Positions 51,060-62,667 of a stretch of 64,000 nucleotides of DNA are shown one piece after another (position 1 is the first letter of the stretch; each line of letters begins with the position of its first letter). The notes beneath the pieces were generated by a model. That model saw only the letters and a list, made by a program, of their open reading frames with translations. It was not told the DNA's origin and made no database searches. The stretch lies in assembly GCF_051014445.1 (NCBI RefSeq), contig NC_135140.1:10000001-10064000 (forward strand), in the 5' to 3' direction. The position numbers and the translations under genes were made by a program. The stretch comes from Colletes latitarsis. Lineage: Eukaryota; Arthropoda; Insecta; Hymenoptera; Colletidae.

Positions 51060-53197
51060 CTGCTGCAATGCGGCTACTTGCTGAGAAGCCTCGGCCTGTG
51101 CGGTTCGAGACTCTTCTGTTTGCCTTCGTTGATATTTCGGAAGTCTCGCTCTAATTTCCTCCTAAGACATGCAAATTTTTGCTTTCTTAATTCCTGTGTT
51201 CGGCAGAAACATATATATGCATGTGATATATATTAATTCATCAAACTTACTAAACTAAGATCCTCTGGTGGATGAATAATTTTAATAGCAGCACTCGTAG
51301 TTGCTATAAGATTTACTTTCTGATCACTTCCAATATTATTACTAGTAGTGGTATTACTATCAGTATTACTGTAAGCAGGGAATGTTGGCTTAATAGGTCC
51401 TATAGAACCACCAGCTACCGACGTGATTGGTTTAAAGTCTGTGCCCAGGGGAGAAGTCACAGCTGTGGACGCGGCTGTTGAAACAGCTGCAGCGCTTGGA
51501 AATAATGGTCGGGCTGGTGGAATAGACGCACCTGATACCGGTGGTTGTATACCTGGAGGCATACCTGGCATTCCAGGCATCATACTACAAGAAGAACGGC
51601 ATTTATTATTTTACTCTTTCATATCGTTTTCTCTTTTATAGTACTTATGAATTTGAGAACTTTAAAAGATTGTATTTACTTAACTTGCATTAAATTAATA
51701 TCACAAAAGTTATTCTTCTTTCGCGCTGTCTGCTTTTAAAAGAAAAACATTATACATACCCAGGTCCCATGAAAGGTGGACCTACATGACCCATAGGTCC
51801 CATCATATGGTGCATGGGTGGTGGGAACTGTCCCATCGGTGGCATACCCGGATGAGCTGCCATACCTGGCATAACGCCTTGCATCATATTTGACCCTGTG
51901 GGCACTGCACCAGGTGCGGAACCTAATAAACCCTCTGGTTTCGTTTTCTTCCGAACGGGTTCGTCTTCGCCGGAACTCGGCGAACCAGGTCTACCTCCAT
52001 TCCTTTGCCTTTCGTGTTCTTTTGCATCGTTTGGTGGTATACCTTCCATGCCATAAATTTCTATTTCAATATTACTACGATTTGGCAAAGAATTAGGTAC
52101 CTTATCTATTGCTTCTTTATGTACCTGAAACGATCGAAACATTTATTTTACGCTTGAACTGATTTTTAAACTTCCATAATATGAAAATCAATTCATGTTA
52201 CCTGCATACAATGTATACTAAGGCCTGGTCCCGTATAAAGCTTTTTGTGACAAATGTGACATTTGAAATGTTTTGCTTTCTGATGTTGAATTAGAATCTT
52301 CTCGTCTTCAAATTCTCGATTACAATACCTTCATAAATGTATTAAGGAATATACAAATGTAAATATACAGGGTGCCTGACAATAATCATTAAAACGAGAT
52401 GAAAACCATAATAATAAAATTGTGTTTGAGTTTAATGTTGTATAATAATGTGTCTTAAGTCTTCTGTAACATTTTGCTTGTCCTTTAAAATTTCTGCCAC
52501 CTATTACCAAATATACTCTACACAATATACATAAATATGTATAAATACATTACTATATACTTTACACACAAAAAAGAACAAACTCTGATTAATCTATACC
52601 CATTAAAATATATTAATCAAAGTATGCCAATCTATCTGAATTGATTTCTTAGTACAAACATGAAGTATTTAGAGCACAGAAGAAATATGATTTTATTAAA
52701 AACAGGTTAAATGAATATAATTATACTAGTATAAATAATATTTTCATTATTTTGTTCTTTGTTAAATGATATCAATGGCATATCTCAAAATACTTTTAAA
52801 ACAGTCAATGTAAGATATACCCTAACAACACAATTAGAGCAGAGAGTTCTATTTCGTAAACAAATCCTTTTACGAACGGTGGAAGTGCTAGATGTGTATA
52901 GTTGCTAACGAAATATCGATTTTCCGAAGAATCAGCCACTTTAACCCGTTACACAAATTTAACACATTCGAAAGAATATTCTATGATATCGTAGGAATTT
53001 TCGAGCGAGAAAACGGAGGCAACACAAAAGTCGACACGACATTGTGATTTTAATCTCACCTTTCTGAAAGTAAAAGAATTCGTGACCGTGATTTATGTTC
53101 TAAAAATACAGTTACGTAAAGTATCCCTCGACGAAGGATGTTTGGGAAAAGGATACCAGCACCAGGGCCTCGACTGCTTCTTCTTTTTACGTCCCAT
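41763..53197 (-). CDS. ZNF207: BuGZ / ZNF207, Bub3-binding zinc finger protein
   Basis: BuGZ binds Bub3 and supports kinetochore and spindle function and, in vertebrates, splicing. Six minus-strand exons in phase: 53157-53197, 52202-52328, 51760-52124, 51251-51584, 50771-51161, 41763-41872 (455 residues; human 478). Start MGRKKKKQSRPWCWYC is the family N-terminus. Two C2H2 fingers: C13, C16, H29, H34 and C37, C40, H53, H58. Next comes HKEAIDKVPNSLPNRSNIEI, with EIYGMEGIPP, a Met/Gly/Pro-rich stretch (GMPGMPPG), and the GLEBS Bub3-binding motif KIIHPPEDLSLEEIRARLPK across the exon 4/5 junction, then a polyQ tract. The last exon adds MIGALPPGAMHPAFATPMG and ends MMHPRFR. It lies 8.9 kb from exon 5, but phase, acceptor (gatttgcag) and matching composition support it. 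Alternative ends in exon 5 readthrough (GKSL stop) or at 50684-50742 remain possible. Confidence 0.93.
42030..43496. mobile_element. TA-flanked inverted-repeat element, family A copy 4 (longest)
   Basis: At 1,467 bp the largest copy. Ends tatagggtgttcagtcaccc and complement ccgaacatcctgta, flanked by TA. It has about five to six internal subrepeats built on cgacccccgcaaccgaaaat, plus the central block (gcccatgtgctct region inverted relative to copy 1) around 42700-43060. Lies in the 8.9 kb BuGZ intron, only 157 bp from the last exon. Confidence 0.85.
44322..44857. mobile_element. TA-type inverted-repeat element, family A copy 5
   Basis: Starts tacagggtgttcggccaccc and ends ggccgaacgctctgta. 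TA follows the right end, but the left flank is ga, so the duplication is worn. 536 bp, two internal subrepeats. Within the long BuGZ intron. Confidence 0.8.
45062..45405. mobile_element. hAT-like MITE
   Basis: Starts cagagttgggcaaaacttta and ends with the complement of cagagttgggcattattt; the 11 bp termini are identical. CAGAG..GGGC ends are common in hAT-derived short elements. The 8 bp flanks (ctgtcctc, tcttctcg) do not match well, so no target duplication is claimed. Confidence 0.6.
46935..47162. repeat. TA/ATAC microsatellite tracts
   Basis: Pure (TA)n near 46937-46957 and broken atatatac tracts at 47045-47160. Tyr/Ile-rich frames over them are artefacts. Confidence 0.85.
47190..47345. 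other. Unexplained less AT-rich island in the BuGZ intron
   Basis: About 155 bp with balanced composition inside very AT-rich intron DNA. Both strands are open for 45-60 codons: minus includes GRAANDIASVLIPSTPDS, plus includes SRRGISRPKGRDVSKIKVWL. A good acceptor (cactgggcag) sits at its minus-strand 5' edge. I recognise neither peptide. It could be an unannotated alternative exon, a conserved element or an old insertion. Confidence 0.35.
47383..48331. mobile_element. piggyBac-like non-autonomous element
   Basis: TTAA at both ends with perfect 11 bp termini ccctttgcgct (left) and its complement agcgcaaaggg (right). 949 bp, AT-rich, non-coding. In the long BuGZ intron. Confidence 0.8.
48332..48480. 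repeat. ATA/TAA trinucleotide and CA/TA microsatellites
   Basis: (ATA)n-type tract at about 48342-48372, then cacacacgcgcacac and (TA)n to about 48478. Confidence 0.85.
48875..49234. mobile_element. TTAA-type short element, family P copy 2
   Basis: Aligns end to end with 35116-35501, including gggattaaaagtgtcccacc, acattatgcgatatctttat and gcagcaaagag at the right end. Left flank TTAT, right flank TTAA. Same orientation as copy 1. Confidence 0.75.
49891..50093. mobile_element. Small Tc1-like element
   Basis: Left end tacagtggtatccacttaaa and right end complement tacagtagtgtctgcttaaa form an imperfect inverted repeat of about 28 bp, bounded by TA. Non-coding, 203 bp. Confidence 0.55.
50096..50500. 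mobile_element. Tc1/mariner-like remnant, family C copy 2
   Basis: The right end complement (tacatacactgcgcgatcat, aagtattaggatacttgacc, aaaatgttg) and left end (gaccaaaacgttgtcaat) are inverted copies; the left has a small deletion. Inner arms also pair (ggatcttcgaggaaattc region). No transposase frame. Confidence 0.55.
50684..50742 (-). other. Alternative BuGZ terminal exon, weak candidate
   Basis: An acceptor (acgctcag) 28 bp downstream of exon 5 opens a phase-compatible 20-codon frame ending in TAG. It would require an implausibly short intron and lacks family composition, so the exon at 41763-41872 is preferred. Confidence 0.12.
51027..51067 (-). repeat. CAG/CAA tract encoding polyglutamine in BuGZ
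   Basis: About 15 consecutive Gln codons, mixed CAG and CAA, in exon 5 just after the GLEBS region. Likely length-variable between individuals. Confidence 0.85.
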
Positions 53198-54343
53198 CCT
53201 TTACTATTGTCTCTCAACAATTCGAAATTAGCAAAGATATGCAAATTAAAGCTTTATGATACGTAACGAGAACTGGAATAGCAAACTAGCTGCACTGCAT
53301 ATACACGTAAAAACCAATAATGCAAAATGGCGACCGCATCTTTTCCGTGTTTGACGGAAGATGTAGCCAATACTATTTCGTAAAAGTCACCAGCTTCTTT
53401 TGCCTAGTTTCAAAACTACCGCAATAACTAAGGTAAGCGTAATAACAAAAATTATTGTATTTTGTTTGTAGAAGAATACAAGTTATTCGTCAACTTCCAT
53501 ATTGTAGATTCTCGTTTAATGCAAACATTTAATTTTTTTTGTTTTAAATATATTTCATAGAAACGATTTCTGTCGATAAAAAATAAATATTAATTCATGT
53601 TACGGATTTTATTTACGAGAAAATTATTTTTTACAATTAAAATTATTTTAATTTTTTACAAGGAAAATTATATTATTAATGACACAGAGTAACGTATGTT
53701 AATCATTTTATATCATAATTTTTTGATACAAATTGAACAAGGGTTCAATTAAACAAACTACATATTTCTATACAATGATATAGAAATTATTCGTGACAAG
53801 GTGAATTAAATTGTTGACTCCCGATCTTGTTTCTATATAAACATACATAGATTTAATTATACAATCATGTTCATGCTCAATTCTGGAGAGAAAATGAAAT
53901 CGGAAAATACTTCATGTAATTACGATATTATTTATTATAAAATCAATAATATTAAAAACCCATGTTATTATACGCTCGATCTAAGAAACAAATTGTAATT
54001 ATGTCAGTAACATAGAACTGAAAATCAACACTTGTTGTTAATCAGAATCTGTTTAGTAGAGACATATTCAATTTTCAAGTCTAAGTTTTATTTGGATTCT
54101 AATTTCTTCAAACCTATTGATTTCTATCTTCGAATTTTAATTTTCTGAAAGATGCAGCAACAAAATAAACGAAAATACATGTATATATTAATACAAAAAT
54201 ACTAATATAGAGATTATCATCTACAATTGTGTCTTATGCGTGCATAAAATTTAAGACAAATACAATAAAAACTTCACAATGACAGGTGTGATATTTGGAA
54301 ACTTTCAAATGTATGGAAATATTTTATAAACAAAAGATTTCTG
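53198..54343. other. BuGZ promoter side and intergenic DNA
   Basis: The 150 bp upstream of the BuGZ ATG (53198-53350) are less AT-rich and probably hold its promoter. No defined element is recognised. The remainder is AT-rich, up to the 3' end of the zinc finger gene. Confidence 0.4.
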
Positions 54344-57300
54344 TTAGCTGCAGATCCTTTGTTTCAATGGAAGATCGCTATCTGAATCGCTAGATTCGTT
54401 AGTAACGGTAGGTTCGTCATCAGAGGACGGATAATTTTCCGTTTCCTTTACTTCTACTTTCTGAATTTTTTTAGTCTACAAAAATAAAAATGTTATCGAT
54501 CGCAATGATAATAAGTAGGAAAAATAAAAAAATAAGGCAAGGTAATTAAATTACTATACCTTTTTACCACTTTTAGCAGGTCTTTTAGCCATATTAATTT
54601 TTGGAACATACTTATCGGCTACCCCTTCTACCCGTCTAATATCAAAATCTTGATCTACTTTAGTTACTGTTTGTAATCTTTGTTCCTCCGATGTTACATA
54701 TAAATCGTCTGGTTGGTGATAGCTGTTATGCACTTCGTACGCTTTTTTACTGCAAAATAATGCAGCGCATACTGTACATTTTATTAAGTCTTCTGGAACA
54801 GCTTCCCTTTCTTCCTATTATACAAATAAAATCAAACGCACAAATATAACACAACTATTGTAACGATTTTTTAATATAAAAATTTCTTATAATCTTTATT
54901 TATATTGCCTTACTTGAGTATGAGCTCGTTCCAAATGTTGCTGTAGATTGAATTTTATAATATACTCAGCACCGCATAAATGACAGTAATATACACTGAG
55001 AGCATCGTTCATAGAGTTTACTTTGATTTTATTGCTAGGAGGCGGTGTTGCAATCGGTTGGAAAAGATGTACCATTCTACAAATAGCATTTGAATATAAT
55101 TTAATAATATTGTGCAAAAAATAACTGTTGAAAAAAAAAATCTTTCATTGTACCTCTTATGTATAGAACGATAATGATAATCTAAAGCTTTTTCGTTATA
55201 GAATAATACATCACAATCTTCGCATTTCTTGTGTTGTTCTTTCCTTTCACTTTCGGACGAATCGTGCGACGCCTGATGATTATCCCTGTGCGTCTAAATT
55301 AAACAATAAACAGCTTAGAAAGTTAAGATAACAAAAACTAGAATCTGTAAGGGCAACACGTACTTTTAAAGGAAACTGCATTCCACAATAATGGCAATAA
55401 AATTTTGTCGGTGAATTTGGATGAACTTTAAATCTATGCCTTATTGTTGCAGTGATCGAATCAAATGTTTGTCCGCACATATCACACTGGGTGTCTGCTT
55501 TTTTGTTGGTTTTCACAATTCTGCCACGAGTATCTATTTCTTTGTTGGCATGCTTTCTGCATAAAGTATTTCACTTTTTATATACAATAAAATTTCTTAT
55601 TAAAATAGTGCTTTATTTGTTAATTACAGTTTTCCAAATAAATTTACTTTTTTCTTTTCTTTCTGTTGTTTATTCTAAAAATAAATGGGTCGATCAAAGT
55701 TTAAAAGGTGAATAAAAATTTCAATATTATAATGCGTATTTGTACTCAATAAAATATCATGGCCTTCAAAACTTTACAATTTTTATGGTTCGACTTACAG
55801 TCATTCGACTTTCCCATGATCAAAGTTTACATTACATGATCATGCAATTAATATTTGAAAAATTCAATGCTAATTGAATATTTTACTTGGTATGCAAATT
55901 TTAGTAGTTAATTGAAATTTTACCTGTAAATAGTTTTTTAATTAAAAGGATACAAAACAGCGGAAGTGACTCAGATTTTCTAAAGAAAATTAATTTGTAA
56001 GAAACTACAATTTTTATAAATACACATGCAATATGACAAGTTATGAAAATCTGTCAAATATGTTTTATTATTTTTTAATAATAAATACGATATTCAAATT
56101 GAATTATAGTCACATATTATATGTAATTTATGTATCAAATTCTACTAGACTTTTATATTTAACCTTGTTTGAGAAAAATTGTATTTCTGGAAGTGATAAT
56201 ATGTTTCTTTTTCATCCAGATTGTGTTACTATTGTTAAATGCATTTTTCGTAATACTTGTCTATTTATAAATAATATATACATGTACTAACTTAAGTAAT
56301 TGTTCAAAAATATTGATATTTATTTTGACTAAACGGATATTCATCAGGTACATATGCACATAATGAAAACTCAAATCCACATCTTTACCAACCCATTATT
56401 GGTTGATTTTGTATTTATAAACATTGATCATGTCGTAACTTATTATTATATTGTTCCAGTTGTCGTCCTTACTATCAATTTAGTCTTTGTTAGCTTATGC
56501 TATAGATACGCTAGTCAAGAATATATGGAATATAAATCTGGAAGATGCAGCTAATAATCTTTGTATTAGTACAAATTCTTCACATAATAGATGATAATTA
56601 GATACATTCGAATCAGAAATTAAATAATAGGAAATCGTTTCTTCTAACTTAAATGGATCATAGCACTTAAACTTTCTATTAGAAAGTCTTACTAGAAAAT
56701 ATATCTTTGTTTACTAGAAGCATGTTACAATACAACAGATCTCATATTGGAAGTTATAATTTCAAACACAAACATGCAAAATTTGATAGATTAATTCCCT
56801 AATCAAGTGCATGTGTGCCTAATGAATTTCCAGAATCGTTTTTGTTTTGAATAAAGATCTATTTACAAGAATTTTAATCTGTTCCCAATTTACTTTTTTT
56901 ATAAAGAATCTTCAAAACTAAATAATCCTATTTTGAACAGTGTATTCTGTAACATTTAAAATCATAAATATAATAAGGTATAATTTCGTAATTTTCATTA
57001 CGAAAGCGGTTTTATATACAAATTCTTGTATTTCTTATTTAATCGTATTTTTTTTAAATAAACGGTCAAAAAATTATTTTAAACGATGTTTAACATAATA
57101 TTTAAACAAAATTTAGCTTCGAAATAAATTATATAAAAATTATTTACTTGCTACAAGTAATCTGAACTTTATTTTTATTTTAATAATTATTTATCGTTGT
57201 TTGTTATCATTATTTTAATAACTCAGAAATTGAAACAATTGAAATAATAGCGCGAACAATTGAACTCTATTGGTAATATAGCCAACTGTTTTGATTAGGG

Positions 57301-57543
57301 TATAAGCTACTTGATAAATTTTTTGTTCAGTTCACGTCTGATGCTTAAAGATTGTATATTAGAATAAACAGAAAAATATGATCTTGCATTAAATGATTTG
57401 TATTTCGTGAAATTGTTTGTTTCGTTCTAAATTAAGGTCAAAAGAAATAACTTTTATTAGTACCTAAAGTGTGCCTGCAAGGCTTCCTTGGATTCTAATT
57501 TCGAGTCGCACAAAACACACTTGTTCTGCCTTTTAGCACTCAT
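54344..57543 (-). CDS. Six-finger C2H2 zinc finger protein
   Basis: Probable nuclear DNA- or RNA-binding protein; orthologue not recognised. Six exons (minus) in phase: 57464-57543, 55364-55556, 55154-55293, 54914-55076, 54560-54814, 54344-54475; 320 residues. Start MSAKRQNKCVLCDSK runs straight into finger 1. Fingers, all C-x2-C-x12-H-x3/4-H: CVLCDSKLESKEALQAHFRK-H, CDMCGQTFDSITATIRH, CHYCGMQFPLKTHRDNH, CEDCDVLFYNEKALDYH, CHLCGAEYIIKFNLQQH, CTVCAALFCSKKAYEVH. Fingers 1 and 3 are cut by introns. The linkers are long and non-TGEKP, so this is not a KRAB/ZAD-type tandem array. A basic patch (MAKRPAKSGKK) precedes an acidic serine-rich tail (SSDDEPTVTNESSDSDSDL). Intron 1 is 1.9 kb, AT-rich, without other features. 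Confidence 0.9.
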
Positions 57544-58501
57544 TTAAGCGCGAAGTTTTATTTCGAAAAAACCATCAGAAATTTACCGGACGTTTCTACG
57601 CCAGATAACTATAATATATAAATTTCTCCCACCGTACAATCCAAATCGCAATAAATGTGCTCGACCAGTCACGAATCGTGATGATACAATTCCCGTTCTT
57701 TTAGAACATTATTGTTTTTCAATGTACGTCATTTGTTCGCGAATAAACTTTAAAAATTTCTTACAACGCACGTCCGTAAAGAAAAATCAGTTTTCGGCCA
57801 TTTTATTATGTTGAAAGTCGCGCCACCTATCGTCTACCAATGCAAAAAGAATAAAACAGCTTTATTTACAAGGAATTTGTATTCTGCTAAATTTAATTTC
57901 TAAAATAAGCAGACGAAACCATTAATCGATTTCAACATAAATACGAAATTTGCCTTGGATTAAAAAAAGTTTGAGATACATAAATACAGGTATATAAAAT
58001 ACATATGTATTTTTTCTTATTCGTCTTTCGAAATACATACTTATATATGTTTCAAATAAAATAAAATATTAAAGAATGCATAATATGAGTAAGACGCTTG
58101 GGCAGAATTTTATACGAATGTTGGTGGAAATAGAAGAAACCGTAATAAACGAGAATTAAATTTCTTGTTAATTATTTGTATCTTAATCGATAATCTAATG
58201 AGTTGAAAGTATAATATTAGTACTAATATGTACAATCGAGGAAAAGATATAGACGCAATATTTAAAAATAGATCATCTTTAGAAGAGAAATATTAACCAC
58301 TCGATTTAATTCTCATACACTTTTTTTTAAAGTAAAATACAGTAGTTTGCTCTGCTCGCGCAGTATGACCAAGTTTTTCCCCTTCGTGTATACAAATCAA
58401 AATGGTTTTTTGCCACTCTAAGAATAAGTCACCAGTTTCACTAAACTCTTTCAGACAGACACTTTTTTCCTTAGAGTAGTTAGAATCATTTTAACTGGAT
58501 G
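57544..58501. other. Intergenic, zinc finger gene promoter side
   Basis: Upstream of the ATG at 57543 there is a moderately less AT-rich stretch to about 57840, presumably promoter and 5' UTR. Beyond that, AT-rich DNA with nothing recognised. Confidence 0.4.
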
Positions 58502-58665
58502 TACATACACTATGGATTATAAGTACTGGAACACTTGGCCAAAACGTTGTCAATATTTCGACTAATCTAATTTCATGAAAAGAAGTACAATAATCTTTCT
58601 GGTATTAAAAAAGTTTTTTCGAAAGTGGTGTCATAAAAAAATTTGTCAATACCGGCAGTGTACAT
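58502..58665. mobile_element. Tc1/mariner-like remnant, family C copy 3
   Basis: Left end tacatacactatggattata with acacttggccaaaacgttgt, and right end complement tgtacactgccggtattgac. A short deletion derivative of the elements at 33376-33856 and 50096-50500. Confidence 0.5.
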
Positions 58666-59100
58666 TAAATTGCTACAATATACTCCATACTTAAAAAATA
58701 TATGCACACACACATTCTTGTCCTATACATTTATTTGATATTTCATTATGCCTTTTATACTCTTAATGGATGCCTAATATTCAAAAGTAATAAATCTTTA
58801 ATAAAAATGTAAGTAATTAACGGTGATTAAAAATGTATGTATAAATAATAAAAATAAAAGTTAGAACAAATATACATATATGCGTGTATTTCAAAATAAT
58901 CTGTGGACTAACTTCCACTTTATCACTTTATTTTTGTACGCTGACCACCTTGATATGCACAGATCTCGAAAATACACAAGGGACTGCTCATGATCTCGCA
59001 TAATTGATAAAATAGTTGTCGACATATTTATTTCAGACTTTCACCGATTAATGCACACTCGTACTGTGTAAGATTTTACCGAAAATGTTTAAAAGTTTTA

Positions 59101-59519
59101 TACAGGATATTCGGCCACCTCTGAGAAAAATTTTAATGGGAAATTCTAGAGGCCAAAATAAGACGAAAATCAAGAATACCAATTTGTTGATTGAGGCTTC
59201 GTTAAAAAGTTATTAACATTTAAAATTTCGTTTCTAGAACGGCAATTTGCGAACACCTGCATGTATGCGATAGTGGTTCTCACTCAACATAAGAAACTCT
59301 ACTTACTGATATATCGACAGCCTTACAGTTTTGTAAGTGAGAACCACTATCACGCATGCGCAGCTGTTCGCAGATTGTCGTTCTACGGATGGAACTTTAA
59401 ACGTTAATAACTTGTTAACGAAGCCTCAATCAACAAATTGATATTCTTGATTTTTGTTTTATTTTAGCTTCTAGAATCTCCTACTAAAATTTTTCCCAAG
59501 GGTGGCCGAACACCCTGTA
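59101..59519. mobile_element. Family A copy 6, with a different palindromic core
   Basis: Ends tacaggatattcggccacct and complement ccgaacaccctgta, flanked by TA. The outer arms are family A, but the core is not: instead of the usual subrepeats it holds a second palindrome (59238-59393) with arms gcgatagtggttctcact and its complement. It lies in the deltex 3' flank. Confidence 0.85.
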
Positions 59520-59825
59520 TATAAATTGTAGAAAATCAAATACTGTTGTTAAGTTGCTTACCATACTTCGATCATTTAAAACATTTCGCAAAATAAAATT
59601 GATCTTGAAATCTCCTCGAATAATTGCACTTAAGATAAAGGGATACTATTCATAAAGTACAGCTTTCAAAAACTATAATTTTCATAGTAATAGATTGTTA
59701 TTTTAGACACAATTAAGTGATACTATTTTTTATCATTCACACCCTGAAAAAGATTAAAGCTGCATGTAGTACATTAACATCGATACTTGTGTGTTTATAA
59801 AACCATTAAATAAACAAACATTATT

Positions 59826-62128
59826 TCAATGTAACTCTTGATTTAGAGTGGACAGTGGTTGGCCATCAGTTACGCCTTGCGCTGCTAATTCGGCTAAAGT
59901 TCTATCAAGATAACTTATGTCGGGATAGCCATGGCCGGATGTCGATGGTCCCAATTCAGTTTTATGATGGATTTCATTCCACGTGACTACATCTTCTCTT
60001 CCGGTAGTGACTGACCGTCCAATTGTAAATATCAATTTTCGTTCGAAAGCAATTTGTAATAGTCTTAAAACTCTTCGACCTAGACTGTTATCTGGAAGGT
60101 AACATACTCGTGGAAAACCTACAGCATAATAGGTTTGCCCAGGATTTGGATGTTCGTTTCCTTGAATTCCGGATGGAATACTGAAATATTATTTCCAATT
60201 TATTTCGAAACAGAGTTAGGCAAATTCTATTTCCAAGTAACGTATAAAAATTATTAATTCATATATGTATTCAAACATTATTATCAGTAAATAGATATTT
60301 CTTCTACGTGTATTTGTACTTTATCTACGTATTTTTATACGATACAAATATTAAAAAGGTATTTGACATGCACTTACTCGTAAGTTATTTGAATTGTATT
60401 TGTATTTGGGAAACCAGGTAAAGCGCGTGGTATCCTTGTCCAATTCATAGTTCCTGGTGGTTGATTTCCTCTTTTCTCTCCATAAATTAAACGACAAACA
60501 GGACACTGTATGTACATGGGAGGTTGTTGACAACTCAGCATTGAATTCAAACATGCTAGATGTAGCCTATGTCTACAGCGAGTTAATTCTACTGTCAATG
60601 GCTCAGGCATACCAAGGCACACAGGACAAGAATCAGAATCGTCGCTTTCTACTACTTTCACGTACTGTGAAATAACATCTGCTTCAGCTTCTGCGCCTAT
60701 ATAAATTTCATTTCGTATGTAATACTTAAAATCATAAAACTAATTTAAAGAAAAGGCAGCAAATTACCCAAAATGGAATCTTTAAATGCATCGTCGCTGC
60801 CCACGCTACTGTCTAATAAATCTACCGAGTTTTCGTGACTCAAATACGTAGAAACAGTATCGACGCTGGGTCTTCGTCCACTTTTTGTACTACTAGAATC
60901 TACATCAAGAACATTGTCCCATGTTTTTCTTTTTTGACCAGATTCGATAGTCGTAACTGAATTACTGTTTTCTATACCATGTTTATTACTAAATATGTTG
61001 AAGTTGCTGAATATAACACGCGCGATGTTTGTTGGACCATTATCCCCATTTTTTCCCTAATGAAACATAAATCAATTTATAATAATATGTACATATTTCT
61101 CTTAACAAACGCTTTTATCTACCTTCTTGTTATTTTTTTTCATATTTCCTGTGGACGACTTTTTATGCGCTGCTTTCGCAGTAGAACTTTTAATAGTCAC
61201 ACATGTGGATTTCTTTCCAGAAATAATCTGTAACTCTTCCAAAGCAACTTTAACTAAAGGATACGGTGCTTGCTGAATACGTCGTATTGGTCTCACATAC
61301 CCAGTACAGCAACGTACTTGAGTTAAATTGCAAAAATTAATGATATAAGGAAAACCTAAATACGTCTTAGAAACGTCGATAGTTTTATCACCCTAAAATA
61401 AAGAAAAAATAAAATAAAATTTACAATTACAGAAAGTATCCCATGATGAAAATTGTATTACACAATGAAATATTTACTCTTGCCCATGCTTCTTCTATAA
61501 AACACTGTACTTCCATATCATATGTATGCCAATCGTCAGTATCGCCAGCCCATTCCCATTTGGCTCCTTTCCCAGCTGGCGAACTTGGAAGGTAAAACTT
61601 CCTTCTGACATTATGTGTTTCATCTCCATCCTCGCTACATTGCATTTTAGTTTTCAAATTTATGTAATACCTGTTTCAAATATTAGCAACATGAGTACAT
61701 AGCTCTCGGATTCTCGTTATTTTATAGTATCAAACATAAAAAGTCATTAGTTATAAACAAAAGAAATGCTATTATTGACTGTCAAGGATAAACAAAAGTA
61801 TCATGAAATTTATGGGAGGTACATATAACAAAAAAAAACAAACAATTCTAACTGGTAGATATAAATTAGTGAATAATACTTTGTAACTAAAATGTAAGAA
61901 TTATGATTTCTTCAATGTTTTATGTTTTATTATATTAAAACGATATTTGAAATCGAACCTATCCAAATTTGGGTCGGCATCGTTAAGAAAGACCCGTGTA
62001 AGTTTCTTGCAATATGCCCTCTCGAGATGTTGCGATACTGCAGGACTATAGGGCCTCCATCGTCCGTGACGATTTTCCCATTCCCAAACGACCACAGCAT
62101 GACCATGTTCCTGCCCCTGGGCGTTCAT
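59826..62128 (-). CDS. dx: Deltex, E3 ubiquitin ligase of the Notch pathway
   Basis: Cytoplasmic regulator that binds the Notch ankyrin repeats through WWE domains and directs endocytic Notch traffic. Six exons (minus) in phase: 61959-62128, 61478-61670, 61123-61392, 60768-61056, 60378-60696, 59826-60180; 531 residues. Domains: WWE 1 (about 9-60; HAVVVWEWENRHGRWRPYSP), WWE 2 (about 58-120; AGKGAKWEWAGDTDDW), a low-complexity linker with KRK and Ser-rich acidic segments (about 150-306), RING (331-377; CPVCLG, CRHRLHLAC, CPVC) and the Deltex C-terminal domain (to 531; GQTYYAVGFPRVCYLPDN, FTIGRSVTTGREDVVTWNEI). I start at MNAQGQEHGHAVVV because it precedes WWE 1 as in other Deltex proteins. The linker seems shorter than in Drosophila Deltex. 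All RING ligands are present. Confidence 0.95.
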
Positions 62129-62667
62129 TTCCTTGCTCAGGAATTTTACACGCACGCATGACACAAGCTTGCGAAGCGGGAACGTGGGAACATTTTCGAG
62201 TCATCCACGGTCGCTAGAATTTACTTTTTTACGCGTATTACTGCGTTTACAACGATACTCTACTTCTGTTCAACGAAAAGTATAATAGCTGAGTATCATG
62301 TGGCACCGAGACTTAGAAAGAATCGAGAGAAAAGCATGTTAACAGCAACGTCACTCCGAATCGTTTTGTTTGCGATGAAAATTATGAAACACAAGTTCGC
62401 ACGGATACGAAATGCGCGCATACACACATAAAATGCGAGCACCGTACGCGCACATCACCCATACATGGTGTGTGCGTGTGTGTGTGTGTGGGTGTATAGT
62501 ATAGAGCAGCGTAAAAAAACTCGCTGTACTACACACTCCAGGCTCCATGAAATGTACTAGTGCATGGGACATTAACCAGACGTCGCACGTAGATACCTAA
62601 TTCATTCTCAAAGATGGCAGCTACCACATTTGTTTCACTGGCCAACATGGGTGGATGCAGTTGGCAG
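62129..62667. other. Deltex 5' flank
   Basis: Presumed promoter/5' UTR of deltex. Contains a (GT)n microsatellite at about 62461-62492 and the word catgcgtgcg. No core promoter element is convincing. Confidence 0.4.
62461..62492. repeat. GT microsatellite
   Basis: Run of gtgtgcgtgtgtgtgtgtg upstream of deltex. Confidence 0.85.
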
